Both the position numbers and the translations under genes were made by a program. Under the pieces are notes generated by a model. It was not told the origin of the DNA. It did no database searches and worked only from the letters and a program-made list of their open reading frames with translations. 64,000 nucleotides of DNA, taken from assembly GCF_016908395.1 (NCBI RefSeq), contig NZ_JAFBDU010000014.1, positions 1 through 64,000 of the forward strand, given 5' to 3'. Each line of letters starts with the position of its first letter. Positions within the stretch are counted from its first letter, which is position 1. Shown piece after piece: positions 19,744-30,180 of the stretch. Source of the DNA: Metabacillus crassostreae (GTDB taxonomy: Bacteria > Bacillota > Bacilli > Bacillales > Bacillaceae).

Positions 19744-20991
19744 TTAATATGCTAGCTCATATAAAGCCTCCATTAGCACTTGTATACCTACTTCTAAATC
19801 TTTTGTGTTGGTAAATTCTAAAGGAGAATGACTAATTCCATTTTGACTAGGAACAAATATTAAAGCAGTTGGACAATATTGTCCGAAGATTTGTGAATCA
19901 TGTCCAGCACCACTTATCATTTTCATGTATGGCACTTGTTTTTTTTCTAAAATCGTTTGAATTAAAGAATTTAGTTGTTCACTCATTAATACTGGATTTT
20001 CATTCATCCAATTATCTATCTCAAGCTGGGTTTGATGTTTATTTGCGATCATCTTTAAATCTTTAAAGATTACATCACAAAATCTCTCCAAAACATCTTC
20101 TTTACTATGTCTGATATCTACACTAAAGGTAGCCTTTTTTGGAATTACATTTGCTATATTTGGCTCTAAGCTTATTTGACCAACTGTTACAACTAAATCA
20201 GAGAACATTTCTTTTCCACGATCAATTAATGATTGAATAAGCTGAGCTGCTGCGTACATAGCATCCTTTCGCCATGCCATAGGAGTTGTCCCCGCATGAT
20301 TACTTTCACCAATAACCGTAAGATTGTATCTTCGTTGCCCAACAATATGACTAACAACACCAATTGTTTTCTTTTCCTTTTCTAGAACTACTCCTTGCTC
20401 AATATGAAGCTCTATAAAACAATCAAGATCATTCCGTTTAGGTAGGGAATATTTCCCTATACCAAATTGTAATTTATTCATCGATGCCTCAAAACTAACA
20501 CCTTGAGAATCTTTAATGTTCAGTATATCCTCAGGATTTTTTGCACCTGATATATTACCTGATCCCCAATAGGTCATCGGAAAACGACTTCCTTCTTCTT
20601 CACAAAGAGAAACAACCTCTATATTTTTCTTAGGTGCCCCGTATTGCTCATACAGCCCCCTTAAAGCTAACAGGCCTGCAATAATCCCATATGCACCATC
20701 AAATTTCCCACCATCTTTAACTGTATCAATATGTGAACCTGTCAAAATTGTCGTTGTATTTTCCTCACTTCCTACCAATCTTCCATACAAATTCCCTACA
20801 TCATCATAATAAGTAACAAGACCACTTTGATTCATATACTTTTCCACAGCTCGTTGCGCTTGATCCCAAGAGTCAGAATAGAGCAATCTTGTTACACCAC
20901 CATTTTCACTCTTCCCAAATTCAGCTAACCAATCAACAAGCTGTTCAATCTGCTCATATAAGGTAGAAGTATCTTTTGCTCTCATATCCAT
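19744..20991 (-). CDS. pucF: Allantoate amidohydrolase
   Basis: M20-family metallohydrolase releasing ammonia and CO2 from allantoate to give ureidoglycine. With the chosen start (415 residues) the metal ligands are His87 in GSHIDTV, Asp98 in GGKFDGAYG and the acidic cluster CEEEGSRFP near 129-137; later HIEQG, GSNHAGTTP-like residues and GAGHDSQ complete the family set. The frame is open to 21036, but GGAGG sits 7 nt before the ATG at 20991. N-carbamoyl amino acid hydrolases are close relatives; the MTYWGSGN stretch and the neighbours favour allantoate. Confidence 0.9.
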   Translation of the reverse strand: MDMRAKDTSTLYEQIEQLVDWLAEFGKSENGGVTRLLYSDSWDQAQRAVEKYMNQSGLVTYYDDVGNLYGRLVGSEENTTTILTGSHIDTVKDGGKFDGAYGIIAGLLALRGLYEQYGAPKKNIEVVSLCEEEGSRFPMTYWGSGNISGAKNPEDILNIKDSQGVSFEASMNKLQFGIGKYSLPKRNDLDCFIELHIEQGVVLEKEKKTIGVVSHIVGQRRYNLTVIGESNHAGTTPMAWRKDAMYAAAQLIQSLIDRGKEMFSDLVVTVGQISLEPNIANVIPKKATFSVDIRHSKEDVLERFCDVIFKDLKMIANKHQTQLEIDNWMNENPVLMSEQLNSLIQTILEKKQVPYMKMISGAGHDSQIFGQYCPTALIFVPSQNGISHSPLEFTNTKDLEVGIQVLMEALYELAY

Positions 20992-21019
20992 CACACTTCC
21001 TCCGAACCTTATTTTTAAT

Positions 21020-21037
21020 GTTATATTTGTTAACATC
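21020..21037 (-). promoter_or_regulatory. Small inverted repeat upstream of pucF
   Basis: ATGTTATATTTGTTAACAT is a 6-bp perfect inverted repeat about 30 bp before the pucF start. The remaining AT-rich leader up to the ftsH terminator has several weak promoter-like matches and no convincing one. No purine catabolism regulator gene is in the window. Confidence 0.25.
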
Positions 21038-21344
21038 TTAAGTTATATACTAATTTTAAATTAAACAATTTTATAAATCATGCACAATTTTGTAGAACTT
21101 TTCTTATTAGTATTGGTCACTATAACTAAATTTTTTTATAGAAAAGCTTACCGGTATATAATAAATAATCCACTTTATAGAACTACCTTTCACCTTAAGG
21201 ATAAACTGAATAAGGTAATAATAATTGAAGGAGATGGAAAATTAGAATGTTGCGAAAAAACGGGGATTAATTGGTAGAAATTTCAAGAAGACTGATAAAA
21301 CAGTTTCAGAATTAAAGCCTTGATTAGTGAAAAAAACATATAAA

Positions 21345-21380
21345 AAAGGTCGATGATTTGTATAAAAATCATCGACCTTT
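21345..21380 (-). terminator. ftsH terminator
   Basis: Long perfect stem AAAGGTCGATGATTT with its complement around a short loop, followed on the minus strand by a T run. The space between it and pucF (21038-21340) shows no gene I can support. Confidence 0.9.
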
Positions 21381-21386
21381 TACTAT

Positions 21387-23321
21387 TTATTCTTTTTCTG
21401 AAGAGTCATCTTCTTTTTTAGATTGAATATTAACCTTCACATCTTCAGGTTGATCTTCAGTTTCTTTTTTATTTTCAATGATAACTGGTCTTTCTGGTAG
21501 TTTACCTTTTTCAACAAGGCTCGCTATTTGAGCTGCATCAAGAGTTTCAACATCTAATAAGGTTTGAGCAATTAACTCAAGTTTTTCACGATTCTCAGTA
21601 ATAATCGTGCGTGCTCGTTCGTAGCTTTCTTTAATAAAGCGTTGAATTTCCATATCAATTTCATGAGCAATTGCATCACTATAGTTTTGCTCATTATGGA
21701 TGTCACGACCTAGGAACACTTGACCACCTTGTGCTTGACCGAATTGTAATGGTCCAAGCTTTTCACTCATACCGTACTCAGTAACCATTTTTCTTGCTAT
21801 TCCTGTAGCTCTTTGGAAGTCATTATGAGCTCCAGTACTTGCTTCACCGAAGACAATTTCCTCTGCAACACGTCCACCAAGTAAACCTGTAATTTTATCA
21901 AGCAACTCTGGCTTTGTCATAAAGTAACGATCTTCTTTAGGAAGCATTACTGCGTAACCACCAGCTTGACCACGAGGTACAATCGTAACCTTATGAACCA
22001 TATCAGCTTCATCTAAAATGACACCGATAATAACATGGCCTGCTTCGTGATAAGCAACAATATTTCGTTCCTTCTTAGAAATTACTCGACTCTTCTTAGC
22101 AGGTCCCGCAATAACACGATCTGTTGCTTCATCAAGATCAGTGTTATCAATCTTCTTCTTATCTTGTCTAGCAGCTACAAGCGCTGCTTCATTTAATAAG
22201 TTTTCTAAATCTGCACCAGAAAAACCTGGAGTACGGGCTGCAATAGCTTTTAAATCTACTGATTCATCTAAAGGCTTATTACGTGCATGCACTTTTAGTA
22301 CTGCTTCACGTCCAATTACGTCTGGACGATCAACTGTAATTTGGCGATCAAAACGTCCTGGACGTAATAATGCCGGATCTAGAATATCTGGTCTATTTGT
22401 AGCAGCGATGATGATAATACCTTCGTTTGCTCCAAAGCCATCCATTTCTACAAGTAATTGATTAAGTGTTTGTTCACGCTCATCGTGACCTCCACCTAAA
22501 CCAGCACCACGTTGTCTACCAACTGCATCAATTTCATCAATAAAGATAATACATGGAGCGTTCTTTTTCGCATTCTCGAATAAATCACGAACACGTGACG
22601 CACCAACACCGACAAACATTTCAACGAAATCAGAACCACTGATTGAGAAGAATGGTACTCCTGCTTCACCAGCTACAGCTCTCGCAAGTAAAGTTTTACC
22701 AGTACCTGGAGGTCCAACTAGTAAGACACCTTTAGGAATTCTAGCACCTAATTCAGCAAACTTACGAGGGTCTTTTAAGAATTCAACAACCTCTACAAGC
22801 TCTTGCTTTTCTTCATCAGCACCTGCTACATCCTTAAATTTAACCTTTTTCTTTTCCTCACTGTAAAGCTTAGCTTTACTTTTACCAAAATTCATCACAC
22901 GGCCACCACCGCCGCCTTGAGCTTGGTTAAGTAAGAAGAAGAATAAAATAAAGATGATAACGAATGGAATGATTGACGTAAAGAAAGTCACCCATCCACT
23001 TGCTTCTTCTGCTGGAGCAACAGTTAATTTTTTAATACCTGTAGCTGCCTGATCAACACGATCTAGTCCTTGTTCAGTTGGTATGTATGTTAAAAAGGTC
23101 TCATCTTCTGCATAACCTTTCATTTTACCTCGAACTTCAAATACACCTCGAACTGGCTGGACCGTCATTTCAGTTACATTCCCATTATCTAAGTCAGAAA
23201 TGAACTTATTGTAAGTGATTTGCTCCGTTTTAGGATTAGCACCTGTAAAGAAGCTAACTACCCCAATAATGACTAAAAATATAAGTAAATAAAATATGGT
23301 ATTACGGAAGATCCGATTCAT
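21387..23321 (-). CDS. ftsH: ATP-dependent membrane zinc metalloprotease
   Basis: Membrane-bound AAA+ protease for membrane and regulatory proteins; in Bacillus it affects sporulation and stress responses. 644 residues: membrane segments at about 7-25 and 113-132 flanking an extracellular loop, a glycine-rich linker, Walker A GPPGTGKT (203-210), Walker B FIDEID (260-265), SRH around 306-326 and the zinc site HEAGH (425-429). The C-terminal tail is charged and variable, as in relatives. GGGAGGAGG precedes the start. In B. subtilis coaX is the next gene; here the allantoin block intervenes. Confidence 0.97.
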   Translation of the reverse strand: MNRIFRNTIFYLLIFLVIIGVVSFFTGANPKTEQITYNKFISDLDNGNVTEMTVQPVRGVFEVRGKMKGYAEDETFLTYIPTEQGLDRVDQAATGIKKLTVAPAEEASGWVTFFTSIIPFVIIFILFFFLLNQAQGGGGGRVMNFGKSKAKLYSEEKKKVKFKDVAGADEEKQELVEVVEFLKDPRKFAELGARIPKGVLLVGPPGTGKTLLARAVAGEAGVPFFSISGSDFVEMFVGVGASRVRDLFENAKKNAPCIIFIDEIDAVGRQRGAGLGGGHDEREQTLNQLLVEMDGFGANEGIIIIAATNRPDILDPALLRPGRFDRQITVDRPDVIGREAVLKVHARNKPLDESVDLKAIAARTPGFSGADLENLLNEAALVAARQDKKKIDNTDLDEATDRVIAGPAKKSRVISKKERNIVAYHEAGHVIIGVILDEADMVHKVTIVPRGQAGGYAVMLPKEDRYFMTKPELLDKITGLLGGRVAEEIVFGEASTGAHNDFQRATGIARKMVTEYGMSEKLGPLQFGQAQGGQVFLGRDIHNEQNYSDAIAHEIDMEIQRFIKESYERARTIITENREKLELIAQTLLDVETLDAAQIASLVEKGKLPERPVIIENKKETEDQPEDVKVNIQSKKEDDSSEKE

Positions 23322-23405
23322 TCCTTACCTCCTCCCACAGTAAACACGACTATTTTAAATAGTACCATAGAAAATCATGGTAACACAACAAATTAGCTGT
23401 AGAGA

Positions 23406-23945
23406 TTATTTTTGATAAATCTCTGGTTTAAGTACGCCAATATAAGGAAGATTACGATATTTTTCAATGTAATCTAATCCATAACCAACAACAAAGGCAT
23501 CTGGTACTTCAAAGCCTACATAATCGGCTTGAATATCAGCTTTTCTACCTGTTGGTTTGTCTAGCAGTGTAACAATTTTAATTGATTTTGCTTTACGATA
23601 ACGGAATAATTTGACTAGATAGCTCAATGTTAAACCACTATCAATGATATCTTCAATAATTAAGATATCCCTACCCTCTACAGAAGTATCCAGATCTTTA
23701 AGAATCTTTACCTCTCCAGAAGAAACTGTAGAAGTACCATAACTAGAAACATCCATAAAATCCATTTCTAAATATGTATCGATGTTTTTTAAAAGATCAC
23801 CCATAAACGGCATTGCACCTTTTAAAACACCAATCGCCAGAGGAAAGCGATCTTGGTACTCTTCAGTTAAAGCTTTTCCTAATTCTTTAACTTTTTCATT
23901 AATTTGGTCTGTCGTAACTAAAATTTCTTCAATATCTTGTCTCAT
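23406..23945 (-). CDS. hpt: Hypoxanthine-guanine phosphoribosyltransferase
   Basis: Purine salvage: converts hypoxanthine or guanine with PRPP to IMP or GMP. 179 residues, PRPP-binding motif [15 protein letters not shown] (about 92-106), flexible loop [11 protein letters not shown] and FVVGYGLDY near the end. The frame is open to 24023, inside tilS, but the ATG at 23945 is 9 nt from AGGGGG and matches the B. subtilis HprT start. In Bacillus the gene is cotranscribed with tilS and the pair also controls ftsH expression. Confidence 0.95.
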   Translation of the reverse strand: MRQDIEEILVTTDQINEKVKELGKALTEEYQDRFPLAIGVLKGAMPFMGDLLKNIDTYLEMDFMDVSSYGTSTVSSGEVKILKDLDTSVEGRDILIIEDIIDSGLTLSYLVKLFRYRKAKSIKIVTLLDKPTGRKADIQADYVGFEVPDAFVVGYGLDYIEKYRNLPYIGVLKPEIYQK

Positions 23946-23967
23946 TAAAGTGTGCCCCCTAGAAGAT

Positions 23968-25347
23968 TTAAACCCTAACATGTAATATGACAAATTCACC
24001 CTTATGTATTCCCTCTTCTTCAAATATTGATTTTTTCAAACCAGGAATCCAAAGGATATTTCCATTCCCATCCTCTACTATTGGCCATGCATGTCGGCTA
24101 TGTAATGGTATCTTTTCATCAATAAATATATCTTTTACCTTTTTCCTTCCGTTCATGCCCTTCAATTTCATTTTATCTCCCTGTTCTCTTGACCGAATGA
24201 TAAGAGGTGTTGATATCGCTTCATACCTCATTAAAAAAGTATCATTTCCTCTATGTAAAGGAATCTCTCTAGTCACATTACACGAAATGATAAAACCATT
24301 TGGAAGTGTAACACTGGAGGGTATTTCTAATTCAATACGATATTTCTCCAATTCAGTATGCTCAAAAGTAAACAAACAGGTAGTATATGATTTAATCACT
24401 TTAAGTCCGCCTGGATAATCAAGTGAACCTGAAGGATGTTCTTGTGAGAGCAATGTCAGTATGCTCTCAATATGTATAGAAGAAAGGGAAGATGGAATAT
24501 TTACATATAGATAGTTTAATATTAGTTTAATCCCTCTTCTTTGTAAAGGAGAAGGTAGGTTTAAAAACCTCTTGATATCAATTTCCACAGCCGACAAATC
24601 TTGCCTTTTGAATACTTTATTCATTTGTTGCTGAGTTAATACCTGTAAATACGTTTCATCCTCTAGAAAGGTTTCACTAAAATATTGAAATTTTTCATGT
24701 ACCTGTGGATTTTCACTTTTTAAAAATGGCAAAACAGTTTTTCTAAATCGATTTCTCGTATAATCTGATTTTTCATTACTAGGATCAAATCTAGGATTTA
24801 GATTATTCTCTTTACAATATAAAAGGATATTCTCTTTTGTCGTTCCAAGTAAGGGTCTAATAATCAGTCCATTATGAAACGGCCTCTTCACTTTAATACC
24901 TGCAAGAGCTTCTCCTGTATTTCCTCTTACTAATCTCATTAAGATTGTTTCTACTTGATCATCGCCATGATGTCCAAGAGCCAAAGTCTTAGAATGATGT
25001 TTATCTAATATTTCTTTATAAAAGAGATATCGACATTCTCTGGCAGCAACTTGAGTGTTTTTCTTATTTTTCATAGCATACGAGCTAACATCAACTTGTT
25101 TGGCTTCTGAAGCAATATTGTGTTTCTTACAAAAATCAATAACAAAATCCATTTCCGCCTTTGACTCTTCACCTCTGAACATATGATCCATATGAGCAGC
25201 TACAATATTGAGGTTCATTTTCTCTTTCAAACAAATTAGCATATGCAACAATGCCAATGAATCAGGCCCTCCGGATACACCAACTACAACTGTTGAATCT
25301 TCTTCTATTAATTCTTGTTTTTTAATAAGGGTATAAACATCTCTCAA
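23968..25347 (-). CDS. tilS: tRNA(Ile)-lysidine synthetase
   Basis: Modifies C34 of the tRNA-Ile CAU anticodon to lysidine with ATP and lysine; essential. N-terminal PP-loop SGGPDS (25-30), [26 protein letters not shown], and C-terminal TilS domains with [22 protein letters not shown]. The frame opens at 25437 but the only good ribosome site, GAGGGG, precedes the TTG at 25347 by 6 nt, giving about 459 residues. Stop lies 22 nt before the hpt start. Operon order yabS-yabT-tilS-hpt as in B. subtilis. Confidence 0.94.
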   Translation of the reverse strand: MRDVYTLIKKQELIEEDSTVVVGVSGGPDSLALLHMLICLKEKMNLNIVAAHMDHMFRGEESKAEMDFVIDFCKKHNIASEAKQVDVSSYAMKNKKNTQVAARECRYLFYKEILDKHHSKTLALGHHGDDQVETILMRLVRGNTGEALAGIKVKRPFHNGLIIRPLLGTTKENILLYCKENNLNPRFDPSNEKSDYTRNRFRKTVLPFLKSENPQVHEKFQYFSETFLEDETYLQVLTQQQMNKVFKRQDLSAVEIDIKRFLNLPSPLQRRGIKLILNYLYVNIPSSLSSIHIESILTLLSQEHPSGSLDYPGGLKVIKSYTTCLFTFEHTELEKYRIELEIPSSVTLPNGFIISCNVTREIPLHRGNDTFLMRYEAISTPLIIRSREQGDKMKLKGMNGRKKVKDIFIDEKIPLHSRHAWPIVEDGNGNILWIPGLKKSIFEEEGIHKGEFVILHVRV

Positions 25348-25492
25348 CTTTTTCCCCTCTTTTTGACTATAGTTACGATATAACTCTATCCTACCATTAA
25401 ATGATAAAGAACAACAAAGAAGAAGGGAGCCGTTCACACATTAAACAAATTTACAGCTTAGTAGCTATTTGAGTATCACCTATAGGTCGCTT

Positions 25493-26515
25493 TTACAACA
25501 AAATGTGATAAACATATAACGAATAAATTAAGAACACACTTATTAAAATAATGAGTGTCTCTACAAAACCACTTGTCTTCTTTTGTTTCTTCTTTTTCTT
25601 CACTTGATTTCTAGACGCACTAGCATGTTGCTGCTTGTGTTGAGTTCTATTAGCTTGAGTTTGCTTTGGAACTTTTGTTTTATAAGTTTGTTGATTTGTA
25701 GCTGACTGCTTTGTTTTTTTAGATAACAACTCTATAAAATCATTTTTCATTTCACTTGCACTATTATAATTCCCCAAAATTGCCTTGCTCAAAACCTCTC
25801 TATGCTTCAGCAAGAATGGATGCTGTTGAATAACTGCTAATAATTGATTTTTCCCTTCTCCATCACTCTTTCTTGAAAAACGTTTGGGATATGCAGCATT
25901 AATGATGATCATAGCTACCGAAAACAAATCATATGTCGGTTCAGCTCGTCTTGAGCCTACCCCCCAATACCCGCGATCAAAAAACTCGGTAAATTCTTTT
26001 ATCGCTCTTCCTTGCTGTGTTGTACCACCAACATCTATACATCTTATCTTAGGTGGAGGACCAGAGATGATTAAATTATCTGGCTTTAGATCACCAAAAA
26101 TCCACCCTTGTTGATGAAGCTTTTCTAAGTTAGATAAAAGCTGCAATACTAAAACATCTGTCCATTCTATACCTCTCTCATTTATAAAATCAAGAAGTGT
26201 TTTTCCTTGAATATATTCCATAACATAAAATGAGATCATTTTTTGAGATCCAGATTTCCAATCGTCCACATCTAACAAAGAAGGCCCAAGAGAAGTACCT
26301 TGGACCTTCGAGAAATGCTTTAAGACATTTACCTCAGATGTAATTGCCATACTGTTTTCACTAAGCTTGACAGCAACTTCTCTGCCTCCACTGTCAGCTA
26401 AATAAACATTACCAGTAGCACCTTGGCCAAGCAGCCTAATAATGATATAGGCTTTACCATTCCACTTACCGATTATTCTAGATCCTGGAGAAAAATTACA
26501 TGCCTGGTTCATCAT
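25493..26515 (-). CDS. yabT: Hanks-type serine/threonine protein kinase with C-terminal anchor
   Basis: Sporulation-associated kinase; B. subtilis YabT is activated by DNA and phosphorylates RecA and other targets. Kinase domain: glycine loop GQGATGNVYLA, lysine in REVAVKL, catalytic loop GDLKPDN and DVGG in place of DFG. A basic linker (KKKKKQKK) precedes one C-terminal membrane helix (ETLIILISVFLIYSLYVYHILL). No extracellular domain. I prefer the ATG at 26515 (MMNQA...) over the GTG at 26530. The start lies within the 3' end of yabS. Confidence 0.92.
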   Translation of the reverse strand: MMNQACNFSPGSRIIGKWNGKAYIIIRLLGQGATGNVYLADSGGREVAVKLSENSMAITSEVNVLKHFSKVQGTSLGPSLLDVDDWKSGSQKMISFYVMEYIQGKTLLDFINERGIEWTDVLVLQLLSNLEKLHQQGWIFGDLKPDNLIISGPPPKIRCIDVGGTTQQGRAIKEFTEFFDRGYWGVGSRRAEPTYDLFSVAMIIINAAYPKRFSRKSDGEGKNQLLAVIQQHPFLLKHREVLSKAILGNYNSASEMKNDFIELLSKKTKQSATNQQTYKTKVPKQTQANRTQHKQQHASASRNQVKKKKKQKKTSGFVETLIILISVFLIYSLYVYHILL

Positions 26516-27233
26516 AGTATTCTTCTTCACTTCTTAATAAGTTCTTTAAAGACCGCTTCTTCTTAAAATGTTGAATAGCCTCTCTTATCGCTGGACCAGT
26601 TGGTGTTATACCACCAGTCGATAATTTTGGAAATATAGAAGATAACGATTCAAGCTTTGGTGTCCAATCAAGAACCTTTTCCACTTCATTCTTTTTCCCA
26701 GGAAATACTGATACTGAGAATAAGTTCTTACCCATCCTGGAATTAAGACTAATTGATAAATCCAGAAGGGACTCTTTAACTGTTGGAAGTTTTGGTTTCA
26801 TACTAGCACTTGTATCAACCAATATTAGTATCTCCATACTAACTGTTTCACCAAGTTCATCAACAACCTCCATAACTTCTCCACGCTTTTCTGGAGGCAA
26901 TTCTTCTAGAGATGTACTTTTTCCAAGAATTTGTTGTAGCTCTTTATTCACAACACCTTGCAAAGTTTGTGTCATTGCTTTCCTAGTAACATGCTGTACT
27001 GTTTGTGATAATTGATGAGCATAAACAATTTGGTGAACACCGCCACCAGACATTGCAATCCCTTCAATTTCTCTCATAGATTCCTGATCTATCACATTTT
27101 CTTCCATAATACCTATTACATTTACAGTAATTCCTTGTTCCTGAGCCAATGCTGCCATCGCGATTGGATCTTCCCCTTGATTTGAGTAACCATCAGTAAT
27201 TAATAAGATTTGTTTTAAATGACCCTTCTCCAT
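26496..27233 (-). CDS. yabS: Von Willebrand factor A domain protein
   Basis: 245 residues, cytoplasmic, no signal peptide. The N-terminal half is VWA-like (QILLITDGYSNQGEDP), and the second half has a MIDAS-type motif DTSAS (about residues 140-144) in EILILVDTSASMKPKL, then SVSVFPGK and GGITPTGPAI. It lies between spoIIE and the kinase yabT as in B. subtilis, where it is expressed during sporulation. Its role is not known to me; binding partners via a metal-dependent site are likely. Confidence 0.85.
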   Translation of the reverse strand: MEKGHLKQILLITDGYSNQGEDPIAMAALAQEQGITVNVIGIMEENVIDQESMREIEGIAMSGGGVHQIVYAHQLSQTVQHVTRKAMTQTLQGVVNKELQQILGKSTSLEELPPEKRGEVMEVVDELGETVSMEILILVDTSASMKPKLPTVKESLLDLSISLNSRMGKNLFSVSVFPGKKNEVEKVLDWTPKLESLSSIFPKLSTGGITPTGPAIREAIQHFKKKRSLKNLLRSEEEYYDEPGM

Positions 27234-27400
27234 ACTTAATTACCCTCCTATAGAGATCTATAAATCTCTTTGCTTTCCCTTTGTCATAAACGATAATCAA
27301 CAATAGATCTTGTCCTAATATCTAATGAAAAGAAATTAGTTTTCTAAAAATATTATTATCATTCATCTCCAAAAGAAGGGTAAATTATACATGCTAATTT

Positions 27401-29872
27401 TTAGCTGATTTTCTTCGGTGACACAGGGATACTTGCCCATTTAGGTGTATTATGCTCGATTGCAGAAACGACTACTGTCATATCATCTTCTATTTTTCCA
27501 GATCTTGTTCTAATGACTTCTTCCATGATTAAATCAGCAACTTCTTGAGGATCCTCTGTCTTAATTTCACTAATTTTACGCTTCATCCACAAATCATAAT
27601 TCTCAACATGCTTAGGACCCTCAAATATTCCGTCACTCATCATAATAAGCAGATCACCAGCCTTTAACTTTTCACCAACAACATCTACATCAAAATCATC
27701 TATAATCCCCATAGGTAAATTACTAGCTTGAATCCTAATTATTTTATCTCCTCGTTTGACAAAGCTAGGTGTTGATCCAATTTTTAAGAACTTGCTATTA
27801 CCATCTTGTAAATCAACAATTGCAAGGTCTAAAGTTGAAAATATCTCATCAGTTGTTCTTAAGGATAAAATCGAGTTTATCGTTTTAATTGCTACTTTTT
27901 CCTCAATTCCTGATTGAAGAATTTTTTGAAGCAATTTTATCGTTTCATTACTTTCAAAATGAGCTCGTACCCCATTTCCCATTCCATCACTAATCGCAAC
28001 TGCATATTTTCCAAGACCTAACTCTATCATTGAATAGCTATCACCAGAAACTAGTCCCCCACCTTTTGCAGCATGTGCAACACCAGTCTCGATACGATAT
28101 TTTTTTGCAGACCCGAATGAAACATGGCAGTATCCATTAGGATAATTAGCACACTCCTCTGTTTTTACAATGATCGATTCATCTAAAATATCTGATAGCA
28201 TTGGAGCTATTATTTTTTCACATTCCCCATGTCCATTGCAGTATGGAATACTCATCTCAATATCCACACTTCCCTGCTCAAGACTATAGATCTCAACATT
28301 AACAATCTCGATTCCGAAATTCTGCAGTGCATCTAATATCTGCTCTTCTTGTACAAAATGATTTTCTCTTTCTCTTTTTATCTCTCTTGAAAGATCCTCC
28401 ATTACGTTTGAAACACCTAATAATTGTTCTGCAACAAGCCTTCTACTTTCTTTTACTTCTTTTTTTAATTTTTGATTTGCTTGAAAATAATTTATTTCTT
28501 GCTCAATGGCTTCTTCTACTTTTGCAGACTTTGAACAATGACGATCAAATTCCTTCTTTAATTTCATATTATTTTGATACGTATTTTGTCTATTTTCATG
28601 CATAATGTTCTGCATTAAATCATATGTTTTATCAAAGTTCTCTACCCAGCACTTTTCTTTTTTAAAACAATGCTGACAAGTACTTTCAGTAATGCTACTT
28701 AAAAATAAATCAGTTTCACGTTGCTCATCATTTGTTTCATCTTTATCATAAAACGTTGCGAAGCTTTCGGACAAAGCATGAAACACCTGTGAAAATTGAT
28801 CAACACGATGTGCTGTCACATCACGAATTTTCCTTACATATTGCTGTTGCTCCTGAGCATGTTCATTTGTACCTGGAATATGTTTAGCTAATCTTCCAGT
28901 TACTGCTTTAGGTGTTAGTAAAAATAAGACGATCGCAACCATTGATTCAATAAGGGTTGTCATTAAATCAGATGAACCTTGTCCATATAGAGAAATCAAA
29001 ACAGATCCAACTAATAGTCCAATTGCTGTACCAAGCTTTTGTCCTTCTCTTAAAAGACCCCCTAAAAGCCCTGAAAAGGCAAGTAAGCTCATATGATATA
29101 AATTTCCAACATTGGCTAAACTTAAAATTAATCCTGTTACAACACCCACCGTACAACCAATACTAGATCCACCAATAAAGGCAAATAATAAGACGATATA
29201 CCTTGAAAATATATGTTCTAATTGAAGACTTTGAAAAGATACCCCAACAAGTCCGGTCATTACAGAAGCTAAAAGAATCATAATACAGATAATCTCTTCG
29301 ATCTTTAGTGACTGTTTATATTTACGTGCTGATATTAATGGAATACTTTGCAAAAAGATTAACGTTAATATAAAAGATAATCCTGATTCTATTCCTGCCA
29401 TCATATAATCATAAACAGTTAATGATGAATTAATCACATAAAAATAGCCGATTCTTGTCAGTGCTACTGTAGTAAAGATCACAAATGGCAAAACCTTCAC
29501 TTGATCTTTTATAAATGTAGACGAAAGTCGATTAAGTAATATAAACGCAATAATCGATATTGTAATAAGAAGTGATATTTCAACTGATAGTGACATACCA
29601 CCTGCAATTAGTGATAATCCCGCTAATAATGCTTTATCCCGTTTCATCAACAAAACGGCTCCAAAAAACGGAAGTGCAAATGGCAAGACTTCCGATAAGA
29701 TAATAGCTCGTCCTAATAAAAATCCGATTAAAGCATAAACAAGTCCTTTATGTAAGAGGATGAGCTGTAATCTCGCTGAAAATTTGTGAAAAAACCGATT
29801 AAATGCTTGATGGGTCTTTTCCATTCCAAAATCAGAAATTGGTTCCATTAACCTTCTTTCTACTTTTTCCAT
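27401..29872 (-). CDS. spoIIE: Stage II sporulation protein E, PP2C-type phosphatase
   Basis: Membrane-bound phosphatase that dephosphorylates SpoIIAA and so activates SigF in the forespore; also localises to the polar septum with FtsZ. 823 residues: about ten N-terminal membrane segments (residues 40-320), a central oligomerisation region rich in charged helices with a CQHCFKKEKCW cluster, and a C-terminal PP2C domain with ISDGMGNG and MMSDGIFEGP metal sites. Preceded by a Spo0A-type promoter with a 21-bp spacer. Length and organisation match B. subtilis. Confidence 0.97.
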   Translation of the reverse strand: MEKVERRLMEPISDFGMEKTHQAFNRFFHKFSARLQLILLHKGLVYALIGFLLGRAIILSEVLPFALPFFGAVLLMKRDKALLAGLSLIAGGMSLSVEISLLITISIIAFILLNRLSSTFIKDQVKVLPFVIFTTVALTRIGYFYVINSSLTVYDYMMAGIESGLSFILTLIFLQSIPLISARKYKQSLKIEEIICIMILLASVMTGLVGVSFQSLQLEHIFSRYIVLLFAFIGGSSIGCTVGVVTGLILSLANVGNLYHMSLLAFSGLLGGLLREGQKLGTAIGLLVGSVLISLYGQGSSDLMTTLIESMVAIVLFLLTPKAVTGRLAKHIPGTNEHAQEQQQYVRKIRDVTAHRVDQFSQVFHALSESFATFYDKDETNDEQRETDLFLSSITESTCQHCFKKEKCWVENFDKTYDLMQNIMHENRQNTYQNNMKLKKEFDRHCSKSAKVEEAIEQEINYFQANQKLKKEVKESRRLVAEQLLGVSNVMEDLSREIKRERENHFVQEEQILDALQNFGIEIVNVEIYSLEQGSVDIEMSIPYCNGHGECEKIIAPMLSDILDESIIVKTEECANYPNGYCHVSFGSAKKYRIETGVAHAAKGGGLVSGDSYSMIELGLGKYAVAISDGMGNGVRAHFESNETIKLLQKILQSGIEEKVAIKTINSILSLRTTDEIFSTLDLAIVDLQDGNSKFLKIGSTPSFVKRGDKIIRIQASNLPMGIIDDFDVDVVGEKLKAGDLLIMMSDGIFEGPKHVENYDLWMKRKISEIKTEDPQEVADLIMEEVIRTRSGKIEDDMTVVVSAIEHNTPKWASIPVSPKKIS

Positions 29873-29907
29873 TTTTTCATTCCCCCACTTAGTTCATATT
29901 ACTTGTA

Positions 29908-29940
29908 ATTATATCGAAGGATTAAAAAGGAATTTGTCAA
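29908..29940 (-). promoter_or_regulatory. spoIIE promoter with 21-bp spacer
   Basis: Minus strand TTGACA (29935-29940) and TATAAT (29908-29913), both perfect, are separated by 21 bp instead of 17. This unusual spacing is the known hallmark of the Spo0A-activated SigA promoters of spoIIE and spoIIG in B. subtilis. Confidence 0.9.
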
Positions 29941-29960
29941 AAGAAGGTAGCTCAACCCCT

Positions 29961-29994
29961 AAACAGTTCGACTGTTTTTGAAAAAACCGACAAA
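29961..29994 (-). promoter_or_regulatory. Spo0A-box-like sites upstream of spoIIE
   Basis: AGTCGAA (29967-29973, minus strand; 6 of 7 to TGTCGAA) lies in the palindrome AAACAGTTCGACTGTTT (29961-29977), and TTTGTCGG (29987-29994) resembles a second box. They are 20-55 bp upstream of the -35 element, where Spo0A binds at spoIIE. Confidence 0.6.
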
Positions 29995-30057
29995 TATCTA
30001 ATAGATCTGAACCTTTTCTTAAGACATACGTCAAAATAATGAGAAAGATGTTAGAAA

Positions 30058-30177
30058 AGCGGAAGTGGCTTGATCAGCCCCGACAAGCATAAGACAAATA
30101 GGATGAGAAGGTGCTCTTTACCTTCCATTCCTATTAGACTTATGACCTCGAGGGGCTAGCCGCTGCAGCTAGACAGT
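30058..30177. repeat. Intergenic hairpin repeat, full copy
   Basis: About 120 bp that folds into one long imperfect hairpin: CAGCCCCGA pairs with TCGAGGGGCTAG, CATAAG with CTTATG, AATAGGA with TCCTATT and GAAGGT with ACCTTC around a short loop. Ends are AGCGGAAG and GCAGCTAGACAGT. I recognise the type as a repeat scattered between genes in many Bacillus genomes; no coding capacity. It lies between the tRNA terminator and the spoIIE promoter. Confidence 0.7.
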
Positions 30178-30180
30178 AAA

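Noticed and set aside
21080-21277. 65-codon plus-strand frame between pucF and ftsH
   Set aside because: No ribosome site at its start, AT-rich low-complexity product, opposite strand to all neighbours and no recognisable family.
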